A stretch of 64,000 nt of DNA, taken from assembly GCA_951230915.1 (NCBI GenBank), contig OX579638.1:8016696-8080695 (forward strand). The letters run 5' to 3'. Of this stretch, positions 46,896 to 57,340 are shown in pieces. The notes beneath the pieces were generated by a model. That model worked only from the letters and a program-made list of their open reading frames with translations. It searched no databases and had not been told where the DNA came from. This DNA comes from Antitrichia curtipendula. Taxonomy: Eukaryota > Streptophyta > Bryopsida > Hypnales > Leucodontaceae. Position numbers and translations under genes: made by a program. How positions within the stretch are numbered: the first letter of the stretch is position 1; each line of letters begins with the position of its first letter.

Positions 46896-47630
46896 GTATT
46901 GCAACTCACGCGTGTTTTTTGATTTGATGCACTTGCGACCTTGTTTACAATCATTCAGCTTTTGGTTTTGGGTGTAGAATTTATGATTTTTTGTTTACGA
47001 TTTAGGCTTACTGTTTACTTTCTCAAGATTGCGTTTTGGGTTTTCTTTGAAGTCGCGGACCTCCTGAAGCGCAGTTGCTTAGATTTGAGTCAGCTTCTGG
47101 ATTTACGTTCTTGTCGTTGCAAAGCAGGGTTTAGATTGTTGTCATTGCAAAGTAGGAAGTTGGTGGAATGTAAACTAGGTTTGTGTTTTCATCACAGGTT
47201 TTAACATTCTGTTTGCCTAGTAACGATTGTGTTTTGAGTTTTCTTAAACGTTGCGTTTTGGAATTTGATCTAGGTGTTAGTCCGTGTATACATGATATCC
47301 TTCACTGGTTTTGTTAAGGATTTAGGGTTTAGAAGATTGCTTTTACTATTTCATTAAAACTTGCACACCGATGACTTGTTCTTCTTCAGTGCAATAGAAA
47401 CAATAGCACTTAGTGAAATACAGCACTTAGTGAAATACGGGAACTGAAATCAACTATTGCTCTGAATCAGGTATGGTCATATAGTTTGCTTAGGGTACAC
47501 GTCCTGTTGTTCGCTTAGGGCTTAGGGTTTAGGGTTTACGAGTACTGTAGACAGAAGATAAAGAAGTTTATGTCGGTGAAGTAGTAGATATGCAGATCAG
47601 GGATTACTAGAAATTATAACCATACGCAGT

Positions 47631-48380
47631 TCAGGTCGACTACAGTTCAGGTCGACAGCAGTTAAGGACTATGCCTAAAAAAATAAGCACAAAACTCAAA
47701 TAGTAATTAAGAAATTCATTCAGGTCGACCCGACCTAAACGGACGTACCCTGTCATAGCACTAAATAAAACAAAAAGAACACCACAGTAGACAGTGCTCA
47801 AGACGGAAGTCTGTAAAACATCGTACTTCAGGTCGACTCGACCTGAAAAAGATAACCGAATAGTAAATAATGGAGGCAGTAAGCCAAGCAGCGTAAGACA
47901 TTTAGGTCGAAACGACCTGAACAGTCACAATAGTGACAGACTACAAGAGAGAGGAAAGAAAAATACATAAACTGGCCACTACTAAATCTGACAGGACACA
48001 GAAGGCAAGACCAAGTAGTACAAACACAGATGGATGCAACTGAACGTGAGAGGGCAATTCAGGTCGACCCGATCTAAAAGAGCGCCCCAGAACCATAAGG
48101 CAAAGCGTCACAAGTATCAAAGCTGATGATCTCTCTAAGCGTATAGAGAATACCAGTAAGACAGGAGAATATCAGATGATGACATACTCAAGACATATAG
48201 GAGATTAAGACATAAACCAAATTAGATCGAGTCGAGCTAAAACAGACATCCTCGGCAGGATGGGCATAAATAAGCAACATGATAACTAGTTATCGCTAAA
48301 CACACAATTATGATACGCATAAGACCTGCACGACCGCAAGAAAATCATATTCGAAAGCAAATTAGCTCGACTCGACCTGA
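47631..48380. repeat. P2 palindrome cluster, first intron of the X1 ParB/methylase gene
   Basis: Copies start at about 47,719, 47,827, 47,901, 48,058, 48,222 and 48,362, with two half-sites near 47,631 and 47,646. The copy at 47,827 (TTCAGGTCGACTCGACCTGAA without its outermost bases) is symmetric around its central base. The core GTCGAC or GTCGAG/CTCGAC is the most constant part. Confidence 0.85.
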
Positions 48381-48414
48381 TTATAACATACGCATATGCA
48401 TCTCGTTATGCAGG

Positions 48415-49849
48415 ATGGATGACCAGATACCTAAGCTCGAGGCCTTCTACAAAAGGTGCGAGAATATCAATGTTGAGGAGGACGGAGACGACTTTGACCG
48501 AGAAGGGGAGTATTGGGAGTTTCAGAACCCAGACAGGGTCCAATACTGGAGTCTGAATATGATACCCTTCAGGAACATCATATGCTTCGCCGTGAAGTAC
48601 AAGGAAACCGAACCATACTTCCCAATATCCTACGACGAAGAAATCAAGGAAGTTGTCCATGACCTGGGGACAATAATAAAAATTCACTGCAAGACTGCAC
48701 AGACAGGAATACCTGAGGAAGATCAGTATCACTTCACCCTGGTCGTAGACTCTTCGAAAGTAGAATTCAACATTTCGCATTTCATAAGGTCCTTAGAACC
48801 GACAGACTACAGAACCAAGATACCAGAACTCAAGAAGAAAGTCGACCTAGGCTTCTTCAAGATGTCAAGTGGAAGAACAGTGGTCGGGAAGAGCTTGTGC
48901 GCGAAGTCGCGGATACTCTTCGTCGACTTCGCTGTTCTGAAGGCCAAACTCCAAGCAAAGCAAAAGGACATGACTCCGCAGTCAATCTCCACCGAGAGTC
49001 CAAGCGCTGTGGAAGGGCAGGGGTCAATGGGAACACCAGGAACGCAACAGTCGCGGTACGAGAAGGAGCAAGCAAGTGGGTGCAACTCTTTCTGGCCGAA
49101 GGAAAAGCAACTTGGCATCGCTGTCAGAAATCGTCCCATTCGACAAGGACGCAAGCGCATCTGCAGCTGGAGAGCAAAGCTTCGTCTCCGCGGTTACTGA
49201 TGTACCGGTGGCGTATGACTCTAAGCGGAAACATGATTACGACGCTTCCACGGCTGCTTACAAAGCGTACTGGAAAGACTGCACAGATGCATACGTCTTC
49301 GACTGGGAGGAGAAGAAGACGATACCTATCGACCAGCTCTGTGAGGCACCTGCACACCTGAACATCCAAAGCCATGAACAAAGATTGGCCGAGGACGTCA
49401 TGACTTTTCTATGGGAGATGCCTGACAAGTCCACAAAGCAAACACTTTGTGTCATGCCCGTGGATCAGATTGAAAAACCAACACCCGAACAGTGGGCACT
49501 CCTGAAGGACAAAAAGTTCTACATAATTAACGGCCAGCATAGTGTAACAGCGAGCAAGCTGATGGTGGCGAAGGGACTGGACGAAGAGATTGTGAAGCAC
49601 TTCCGGCAGTGGGAGTGTTACGTGGTCTGGTCATCAGATGGTGAAAAGCTCCGGGCCATCTCCGCGTACTACAACCGAGTGAATCACTTCGTTGCCATGA
49701 AGCCGTCGTGGTCCACTAACATTCTCGGAGCGCGGAAAGTATGGGAACTCATGGGGAGACCCAGAAATCCCAAAGAAGCTGCATCGGTTGGAAAGAAGTC
49801 CAATGCAAGGCGGAACGCGGACAACAAGGTCAACAAGTCAATGTTCAAG
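48415..49849 (+). CDS. X1 ParB/methylase gene, exon 1: unknown N-terminus plus ParB/DGQHR-like domain
   Basis: ATG 48,415 follows an acceptor (TTATGCAG/G). The first 280 or so residues (MDDQIPKLEAFYKRC...; NIICFAVKYKE; HFTLVVDSSKVEF) have no family I recognise but recur in the X2 copy. A frame change near 49,100 (indel or short unseen intron) leads to the ParB-like part: LCVMPVDQIEKP, then KFYIINGQHSVTASKLM at about 49,515-49,560, then ECYVVWSSDGEKLRAISAYYNRVNHF. This follows the ParB/sulfiredoxin-fold pattern (beta strand, GHHR/GQHR-type motif, then an Asn in the last helix), with GQHS instead of GQHR. The exon ends AAG/GTATGT at 49,849. ParB-fold proteins bind CTP or act as nucleases; activity here is unproven. 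Confidence 0.55.
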
Positions 49850-49990
49850 GTATGTATATCAGATCGGCTCGACCTGAACTGATATAACGTACTCTGTCTG
49901 TGCAAGTCACATGACGGATGGATGTAAATATGGTCGACTTGACCTGAATCATGCATATTGACTAGTTTGTGATGCTTCTCCCTCGTGCAG

Positions 49991-51342
49991 GAATTCTCAT
50001 TGGCGATGTATAAGCGCTTCGCCATGCTTGATGTTGTTAAAGCCCAAAAGGACGCAAAAGGAAAAGACGCGGAGGAGAAGCTCAAGATCATAAACGAGCT
50101 CAAAATTATCACCGCTCCGGATGACGTCTTCAGTCTCTGGAGCAAAGTGATTTCGAGCGCAGCGCACGGGGAGCTCATGGACCCAGACACCCGCATGAAG
50201 TTCAATGTGAAACCAAGTTGGAAGCCAGAGAACGGGAACCTGATACACAAATTCTTCAAGTGGCTTGGCAATCTATCGTTGTATGACCTGACGAAGCTGG
50301 CCAAGCACATCCTCCATCAGGAGCCAGGAAGGAAGAACACGAAGTATCCGAAGGTGACAATAAAACTCATCACGGGGGTGCTCGAAAGCTGCTACACATG
50401 CAAGGAGTGGGTCGAGCGTCGGAAGCGCAAATACCTTGTGAAGCGAGCACTACACCTCGTGGACTCGACATTGGGACTAATGAACGCCATGGACGAGTTG
50501 AACGTGGTGAAGTGGAGAGAATTCAAGAAAAGCCGAAACTTCAGGAGCGCCACGATGAACGTCCTTCTCGAGCAACCTGGAGACGATTACTGGGCAAAGC
50601 CAAGCAGCCGAGAGCGAAGAACAAATCTGTGGAGGAAATGTCACCGTACGCAGCTCAGTTTTTCAAAGTGTTTCTCGAGCGTAGAAATAACTTTGTGTCG
50701 CCGATGTCTGTTGCTCACTACCGGCCATATGACATAAAATCAGAAGAGCACCAGAACTGGCCGAAGGGGACGATGACTGCCGAGCACTTGAAAAACATGG
50801 CGTTTGGTATATGGGACGTGAGGTATACCCCTTTTGTCCTGAACAAGGAGAAGTGCACGCCGTCCAACCCGTTCTTCACAGCTGCGTTGAAATTGTTCCA
50901 GGAGAAAGGTCAACCGCACCTTGAGGACGTTCAGAATTGGCTTCTGATAGCTTCAGATCTAACTGAGCATACGCAGCTTCTCCACTACATCGAGTCCAAC
51001 GATGTGCTGAAGGAGTACAAGTTGACTTTCTCGGACTATTTGCCAGCCAGTCAGGAACGGATGGGCGACTACTCTGTCAGCAACAAGAAGGTGGTCGAGA
51101 AAATTTATCTGACGTTTCTGCAGAGTCCGAGGAACAGAAATTTTGTCGATCTGAGGGCATGGTATGACGCTCCTAATACGGATACATACACGAAGCCGCG
51201 GCTATACAATGAGCTTGAGCTTAGAATCAACAACACAGAGCTGCGGATGGAGTTCTATATCCGTATTCTACGAAAGTTTTGCGTGCCCGGGGCGAACATT
51301 CTGTCCCTCTTTGCTGGCTCCAAATTCACATGTGCTGCAATG
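49991..51342 (+). CDS. X1 ParB/methylase gene, exon 2: helical region and methyltransferase-like motif
   Basis: The exon begins after GTGCAG/GAATTC and ends GCAATG/GTAAGT. The first part is helical (EFSLAMYKRFAML...). A frame change near 50,610 passes from YWAKPSS to AKNKSVEEMSPYAAQFFKVF. At the 3' end, RLYNELELRINNTELRMEFY leads to CVPGANILSLFAGSKFTCAAM (51,280-51,342). This has the layout of the C-terminal S-adenosylmethionine motif (F-x-G-S-G) of beta-class N4/N6 DNA methyltransferases. The second glycine is Lys and no clear DPPY motif is seen upstream, so activity is doubtful or the fold is only related. ParB plus methylase fusions in this order are known from phages and bacterial mobile elements. 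Confidence 0.5.
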
Positions 51343-51497
51343 GTAAGTGTAACGAACGTTCTTGTACATCATGCACGTTGCTTGTTCGTCAATCAGGTCG
51401 AGTCGACCTGAGGTATACTTGTCCTAAATGTTGTTCAGGTCGAGCCGATCTGTATTGCACTCGTGAGCAAGTGACTGATTTCTGGTCTCTCCTGCAG

Positions 51498-52497
51498 ATG
51501 AGCGGGCTCACTGTGTTCGCGGTGGGTGATTCGGATGAATCCGACGACTGGTCAAGAATTGTGGCCAAGATTCTTGACAAGAGTGATTTTTTGCCTTCCG
51601 GCTATTTCGTTGACGAGTCGATGTATCCCAGGAGGCCTCAGCGGTCAGGGACACCGTCATCGTCGAAGAGGAAGGGGAAGGCGGCGGCAGGAGCCAGTTG
51701 GACACCAGCCAGACAGTTGCCGTCTACAGCAAACGAGAATATCGACATCTCGACGGACAGTGAGCATGAGTTGAACGACAATGTCGATGACTACGACGTC
51801 CCGACTGAGCAGACTACACCAACGGTTTTCGCTTCTCAAAGCATCCGGGGATCGTCGGCGTCATCGGGTCAGCTCGCGGGTCCACAACCGTCGCCCTCGC
51901 CGTCGCCCGCAGCGCGCGAGAAGAAGAGGCAGAGGAAGAATGAGGAGGACGATGTCAGAGAGGCGGAGATTCAACAACTGAGAAAGGACAGGATTGATGA
52001 CCTCAGGTCCAACATGGAGATGTTTGCAAAGAATGCGAGGCAAATGGAGGAATTGAAGAAGTTGTTCCTGATATAACAACAACAGTCTGCAAACCAGTTC
52101 CAGACCCTCATGCATCATGTGGGTGCAATCCAACCTCTGGCGTCTGTGCAGCCCGGGGGTCAGCAGCTGCTCCTCCAAGGTCCAGTAGGAGGATCCAATA
52201 ACAGTGGATCCTCTAGTTTATTGGTGGAGCCCGGTGTTCAAAACATGTCTGCACATCCTCCTCCTGCACCTTCAACTGCAGAATTTGTGGTTCCCGCTCC
52301 GCCTCCTCCTCAATTCGCATGCCCGGAGACTCCGGCACCACCTGCAGAGGATTTGGATCCTTTGGAAGTGCATGCCGAGGTTGCTGGTAGTGAGCCTGCT
52401 ACCATTTCAGTCCCCGGTGACGGCACGGCCCAAGAGCAGACCACTGTCAACGTAGACCAAGACAGTGCTCCACTGGCCCGTCCAGATCCCCTTGTAG
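51498..52497 (+). CDS. X1 ParB/methylase gene, exon 3: end of methylase-like fold, disordered linker, coiled coil
   Basis: The frame continues in phase after CCTGCAG with MSGLTVFAVGDSDESDDW, which fits the strand and acidic turn after motif I. Then comes a Ser/Pro-rich, basic linker and a Lys/Glu-rich coiled coil (EIQQLRKDRIDDLRSNMEMF). A TAA at 52,074-52,076 interrupts the frame. CAA would give a Gln run, and the same frame continues with a Pro-rich region to the donor at 52,498. Whether translation ends at the TAA or the gene was formerly longer is unresolved, but the phases of all downstream exons fit the longer form. Confidence 0.5.
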
Positions 52498-52746
52498 GTT
52501 AATTTTGTTAATATCGCTCGATGTCATTTGTACAGTTTTAGCTTGACTCGAGCTGATTTGTAGAATAGCATGAACATGGATGTAGAACTTCAGGCTGACA
52601 GACAATCATTTTTTGGCAGAACACTAGTAGTGGACATAACCATTGAGTTCTCATTTTGAAAATCAATTTTGTACTTACTTCTTTTCGATATGATGAAATA
52701 TACCGATGTCTCACGGATTTCTTTCTTGGCAATTCCTGAACTGCAG

Positions 52747-52931
52747 AGATACTTGTCTTGATTCCACCAACGTCTCCAGAGCGTATCCCTGTTGCTGAAA
52801 ATCCATATGCAAACGCTGCCATCGTGGACAATCGTGGACCTCTGGGTGGTGACACCTCCACTCCAGACGCGGAGATCTTGGAGATTCCATTGGCGGAACC
52901 TGCTCAACAACCGTCTTCTCCAAAGGAGCAG
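52747..52931 (+). CDS. X1 ParB/methylase gene, exon 4: short linker exon
   Basis: The acceptor CTGCAG ends at 52,746 and the donor GAGCAG/GTAATT begins at 52,932. The phase fits exons 3 and 5. It encodes a Pro-rich segment (IPPTSPERIPVAENPYANAA) without a recognised domain. Confidence 0.45.
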
Positions 52932-53101
52932 GTAATTCTGCGTTTCTCGTCGGTTTCATATCCAGGGGTTTGGGGACTGCATTTTGTTGATTTATTTGGA
53001 CAGTAGGTCGTCCTCTTCAGCTCTTCCTTGATGTCCAAATTGTGTCGAAATGTGTCAGTGCAGCGTAGTAACTGGCTGCACATTTGTACGTTTGATAGCA
53101 G

Positions 53102-53896
53102 GGACCGGATCCTCCATGTCCTCGAGGAAAGTCGAAGGAGGTAGACCTTCCATTGACGTCCAGGGTGTCGGAGAAGTGGCTCAACGTTGTCCTGGACCTG
53201 AATGGAATTTTGTATGTCTGTGAAGATGCGAAGTCCAAGGGCTCGTACTTTCACGCCCGTGATGCGACGCAGCCGCACTCGGCAACCATTCCGACGTTAG
53301 TGGGACCGAAGGCAGTCTGGGTCCGCCCAAATTGCGCTGAGTTCCTCCGTGAGTTAGGACGCATAGCATTCGTTTCCATTTGGAGCTCCATGAAGAAGTC
53401 TACTACGGAAGAGGTTTGCTTGTACCTGTTCGAGGGTCAAGAGTACCCCATGTTTGTTCTCGGTCAGGACTCGTGCACAAAACTAAAGTACAGAGATGAT
53501 TTCGGGTGCATCGGGACTTTTAGTGAATCGGGCACGAGTAAGGATCTCTTCCTCAAGAACATGAGTACCTTGTTCAAAGGATTTCGAGGGAAATTCAACC
53601 ATGAAAATACCATTGCTGTTGATGACAGTCCAGTGAAGCACGTGATGAACAAGACCGAGAATGTCATTCTCCCGGACTCTTGGAATTACAATGGAAACGG
53701 TGCAAAGGACACGTTTCTGCTCGACGTCTTGTTGCCGTGGTTCAAGTGTCTGACAAACGCTCGGGACATAGGGCTGAAGTCATTCCGGGAGACTAGCAAA
53801 GAAAAGATTGGGAGGAGGATGCTCTGCGACGAACGGAGTCGTTGCACGTACAACAGCATTTTGAATGCAGTGCGAGTTTCAGAGAGTTTACGATAG
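53102..53896 (+). CDS. X1 ParB/methylase gene, exon 5: FCP1/HAD-like phosphatase domain
   Basis: The exon starts after GATAGCAG/G and ends at TAG 53,894-53,896. It shows the FCP1-homology (NIF/SCP, HAD superfamily) order: KWLNVVLDLNGILYVC at about 53,175-53,225, then FVSIWSSMKKS (motif II-like), then HENTIAVDDSPVKHVM at about 53,600-53,645 and NVILPDSWNYNG. The usual DxD nucleophile/acid pair reads D-L-N, as in a group of plant FCP1-like proteins that carry DLNG. Loss of the second Asp makes ordinary phosphatase chemistry doubtful. Fusion to the methylase-like part rests on splice-site phases and needs a transcript to confirm it. Confidence 0.6.
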   Translation, partial: GPDPPCPRGKSKEVDLPLTSRVSEKWLNVVLDLNGILYVCEDAKSKGSYFHARDATQPHSATIPTLVGPKAVWVRPNCAEFLRELGRIAFVSIWSSMKKSTTEEVCLYLFEGQEYPMFVLGQDSCTKLKYRDDFGCIGTFSESGTSKDLFLKNMSTLFKGFRGKFNHENTIAVDDSPVKHVMNKTENVILPDSWNYNGNGAKDTFLLDVLLPWFKCLTNARDIGLKSFRETSKEKIGRRMLCDERSRCTYNSILNAVRVSESLR

Positions 53897-54244
53897 GATA
53901 GTGCTCTGTATGTATCGATAGTGTAGTTCAGGTCGGCCCGATCTATTAGGCACATAATTAAAAAGATGTACATTCCTGTGCGCTTTAGCTCGCATCGACC
54001 TAATAGTTGAGTCAATTTCTCACGTACTAATTCACGTTGCCGTTCTCCTTTTGTATGCACATTTTCTCGTGAAATAAAATATTCTCATGTGATTTTTGAA
54101 TATGACTTCCTGTTTGGGTTTCAAGTCTTATTCATCTTACTTGTTAAGCAGTCTGCTGCATTCGCCTAGGATATTTGCATTCGTTTCTGTTATTTTCTCT
54201 GTTCATCTCGAATGATAATGTTTCTTACTGTGTGTTGTTCTCAG

Positions 54245-54880
54245 AATTTGCATTTCTCCCCGTCTCCGTTCTTGGATGCCAGCCTCACTTGTACGGCGTC
54301 GGCCGATTCCATCCTAGACTATGGCCAAAACGCAATTCTGAGTACTGGGAACTTCCTTTGCTCGGCGGCAACAGCAAATTCCACGATGGATTACTCTGCT
54401 AAACCTCTTGAGGATGGTGTGGTAAACAGTCCTCCGAGTGGAACTCCTCGTCTGCCTAAATCCTGCTCCCCTTCTCCTTTAAAGTCTAGAGGTGTTTTTG
54501 CTTCGCTGATGTCACCATCAGCCTCCGATAGAGCACCACAGAGGAAATTGTATGGGAATGTCATGTCACCAATTTTAGCATTGTCACCAGTGTTAGAAGT
54601 GCCACGTGAATTGTGCAAAGAAAAAGCTGCTGTCAATTTGGACTTGCCCTCATTTCCTCGGCCACGTCCTCCTTCCCTAGGAGTAAGAAAGACCAAAACG
54701 CACAACGGAGTAGCGAGCAAGAGTTGCGTTTCTCCATTTTTTGACCGGTGGGATCAAAAGTTCTTAGAACTACAGAGGCGACAGGCACGACAGGAGTACA
54801 AGCAAGCTAGTAATGGATACAACCGTGGGCCAAAGATTAGGAAGGCCATGGAGATGCTCAAGAGTAAGTCGCACATATAG
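54245..54880 (+). CDS. Hypothetical Ser/Pro-rich exon downstream of the X1 gene
   Basis: The frame opens after an acceptor-like TGTTCTCAG (54,244) and ends at 54,880. The product is Ser/Pro-rich (SPSPLKSRGVFASLMSPSAS) with a basic C-terminus (KFLELQRRQARQEYKQ). No domain is recognised. AATAAAA at about 54,075 suggests that the FCP1-containing transcript ends before it, so this may be a separate gene or a last alternative exon. Confidence 0.4.
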   Translation, partial: NLHFSPSPFLDASLTCTASADSILDYGQNAILSTGNFLCSAATANSTMDYSAKPLEDGVVNSPPSGTPRLPKSCSPSPLKSRGVFASLMSPSASDRAPQRKLYGNVMSPILALSPVLEVPRELCKEKAAVNLDLPSFPRPRPPSLGVRKTKTHNGVASKSCVSPFFDRWDQKFLELQRRQARQEYKQASNGYNRGPKIRKAMEMLKSKSHI

Positions 54881-56310
54881 GACATGTTCATATTGTAGAG
54901 TCGTAGTCTAGAGATATACAAGCTCTTTGCACATATTACTTACATTGCAATTCTGCAGTGAATCACACTCGCAGTAATTACGTGCACTGTGATAAAACTT
55001 TACGAGACGTTTACGCCGATAAATATCACACCATTGTATAAAACAATCAAGTGTAATTGGGAAGACACAATTGTTTCATTTTTGTGTTCTCGTCTTCATA
55101 ATATGGAGGCTCATATTGTACTTGTAATGATACTAATTATATGTTTCATACTCATGTCTACTATATTTTGCTGCGTTGTATTCCAATTACTTCGTCTCAA
55201 CTCTTCCCAATTCAGTGGAATCCTCTCATTTTAATGAATATAACGTTAGAAGCCTGATTCATAAACTGAATATGAATCCGGGTGGTTGTGCATGCATCGC
55301 CCGAGAGTTAAGATTCTCGATCCGCCCCTCGCGCAACCTTCTCCTCTGTTTTGATTTGTTGCCTTGTAATTCTTGGTCGCTTGGCCCCACAGCCCACTTG
55401 CGGCTTGGTTTGTGTTTCTCTGTTTTTATCTTCCAGAACATAGAAAATTTATTTGTGTAACTAAAAGCAAAAAAAACCCACACATGAACGCCGAGTCACT
55501 GCATCCTCTTTTAGACCTTGACATTCATGAACGCGAAGTCTTTGCAGGGGTGAGGAAGATTCGTCAACAGCATCGCTGAGGACTTTAAGACGAAATTATC
55601 GGAAAGGCCGGAAGGAATTTCGGAATTCAAAATGTACAGCCTGCCACGATATGGAATTTCAGGAAGGAATCGGTATGGAAGGACCCCTTAGACAGCAATC
55701 CAAACCTGTTAAAGTCAGCAACTTACGTAGAGCTCTCTCTTTTTTTGCACAAATGAAAATGCGTTTTATAGGCAGTGCACTTTGGATGCAGTCTACCTGC
55801 GGCTGGTGTATTGGACACGGAGCTTGGCAAGGCCTAAGACCTGAATGACTTCTTTGCATTCACGGAAGATATGGCAATTGCACAAGTGACAATATCATTG
55901 GTGAACAATTTCTGGTTTTAGATATATAGTTTTGTCTGTAAACGATAGAGAGGTGAAGGTATTGGAGAGGACAATGGTACACAAGTACAATCCAATCGCA
56001 AGCGCGTAGTATGACAGGATTCATAGAAATACAGAGATCAAACAATCCTACAGCGCGTGCTTCTCTGACCTCGATATTTATTAATGATTTATTAGTTGTC
56101 CAAGTATGTTTGAAAGCAAGAGGGTTTACAACTCCGCGCAATGTTGAATGCTCGTTGGCGCGTCGCAATGACGACATTTTGAACCCTGAACTGCAAGCTC
56201 ACTGTCTGTTATTTAGGAAAATCATGTGTTCGAATGGTTGTAAAGGTGGTCTGACGATTTGCGTTGCTCTAAACCTCGTTGGAACTGGGTGGTTATTTGG
56301 TGGACTGCGC
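54881..56310. other. X1/X2 junction region and candidate leader of the X2 DUF7869 gene
   Basis: The right end of X1 should lie here. At 56,311 a donor-like TGCGC/GTAAGC would close a leader exon of the X2 DUF7869 gene, whose acceptor is CTTGCAG at 57,308-57,314. I see no coding domain. Confidence 0.35.
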
Positions 56311-56405
56311 GTAAGCGTGTGTATAGGATTACTTGAATCGTATACGTTTCACCTTGTCGGGAAATAAAAAATAAAAAGAACATTATATAATAGTGTAAGT
56401 GCTTT

Positions 56406-57158
56406 GTCTGGAGATCTCCCGATGATATGCGGAATGAAACATTAATGGTAAGGTTCAGAAGTCTGTAGGAATAACTTCTTCGATTAACATGCTCACAGAT
56501 GCATCAAGAGATCTCCTGATGAATCATAAATGTACTTCGGGCTTCGAAATCTAGACCATCCACGGACGACTGAAATGTCTATGTCTAGCTTCCCCAGAGC
56601 CAAATAAGAACATGGAGAGATCTCCAGTCGCTGATTTTTAGTACCTTAAGACATTGGCTTGACTTTCTATCTATTAGAAAAGCCGTAATGTTTAAGGGTC
56701 ATCTGGAGATCTCCAGATGACTTGTTCAGATAAGCTATTGACCAGCTACTGTTGTGGAAGACCCAAATTCGGTTACATAGTAGATCGACTTGGAATTCAA
56801 TAGCAGGGAGTAACCAGTGACGGCTGTCATACACTTTCTCCAACGGTACGAAACTAGTACTGGTCAGTGGAGTGTGGAATCGTCTGTGCCGTTGACGTCG
56901 AAGTATGCGAAAGTCCAACTATGTTTATTAGACAATACAGAATAACCCAGATCCTGAAATGTGCAATTTTGTGCTAAAAATATAAACCGCCATTCCTGAT
57001 GACGGTTTGGGAATTCCAAGACATCTGGAGATCTCCCGATAACTAGTTGCGTTTGTTCTTTGATAATAATTATCATTCTAATTTAAAATATTACGACGCT
57101 TGTACTATCAATGACTGACATTTTTCTCTATCACTTCTCATCTGGAGATCTCCAGATG
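56406..57158. repeat. P1 palindrome cluster, first intron of the X2 DUF7869 gene
   Basis: Copies start at about 56,406, 56,502, 56,611, 56,700, 57,022 and 57,139; those at 56,700 and 57,139 are perfect 20-bp palindromes. They match the left-arm copies at 33.5-34.2 kb and none is of the P2 type. All lie between the donor-like site at 56,311 and the acceptor at 57,314. Confidence 0.85.
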
Positions 57159-57340
57159 GTTATTGAAGAAATTTTGCACTATTTTATTTCATCAATGGAT
57201 GTACAATCGAGGTTCGCAGTGGGATATTTTCAATTTTTCACCGAAAGTACCCTTAATTACCGTTTTAGACGGTTACAGAATAAATCGTGGACTAATCTCT
57301 TGTCAAACTTGCAGGTTGGGTAACTTGGGTTACTCCTGTT

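Larger units (their letters stand above)
38749..54003. mobile_element. X1: inner large element (divergent DUF7869 / ParB-methylase pair, P2 palindromes)
   Basis: Limits are the outermost recognised parts, not true ends. The DUF7869 gene points left and the ParB/methylase/FCP1 gene points right, with about 3.4 kb between their leaders. Both genes have a leader exon and a first intron carrying P2 palindromes. X2 has the same two gene families, also divergent, with P1 instead. X1 sits between the two arms of X2, so it appears nested. Terminal repeats and target duplications were not found by eye. Confidence 0.55.
49859..54003. repeat. P2 palindromes in the later introns and 3' flank of the X1 gene
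   Basis: Copies lie at about 49,859 and 49,928 (intron 49,850-49,990), 51,393 and 51,434 (intron 51,343-51,497), 52,536 (intron 52,498-52,746), and 53,928 and 53,983 (after the stop at 53,896). I find no full copy in any exon, only partial matches such as GTCGACCTAGG near 48,842. Intron 52,932-53,101 has none that I can see. Confidence 0.85.
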
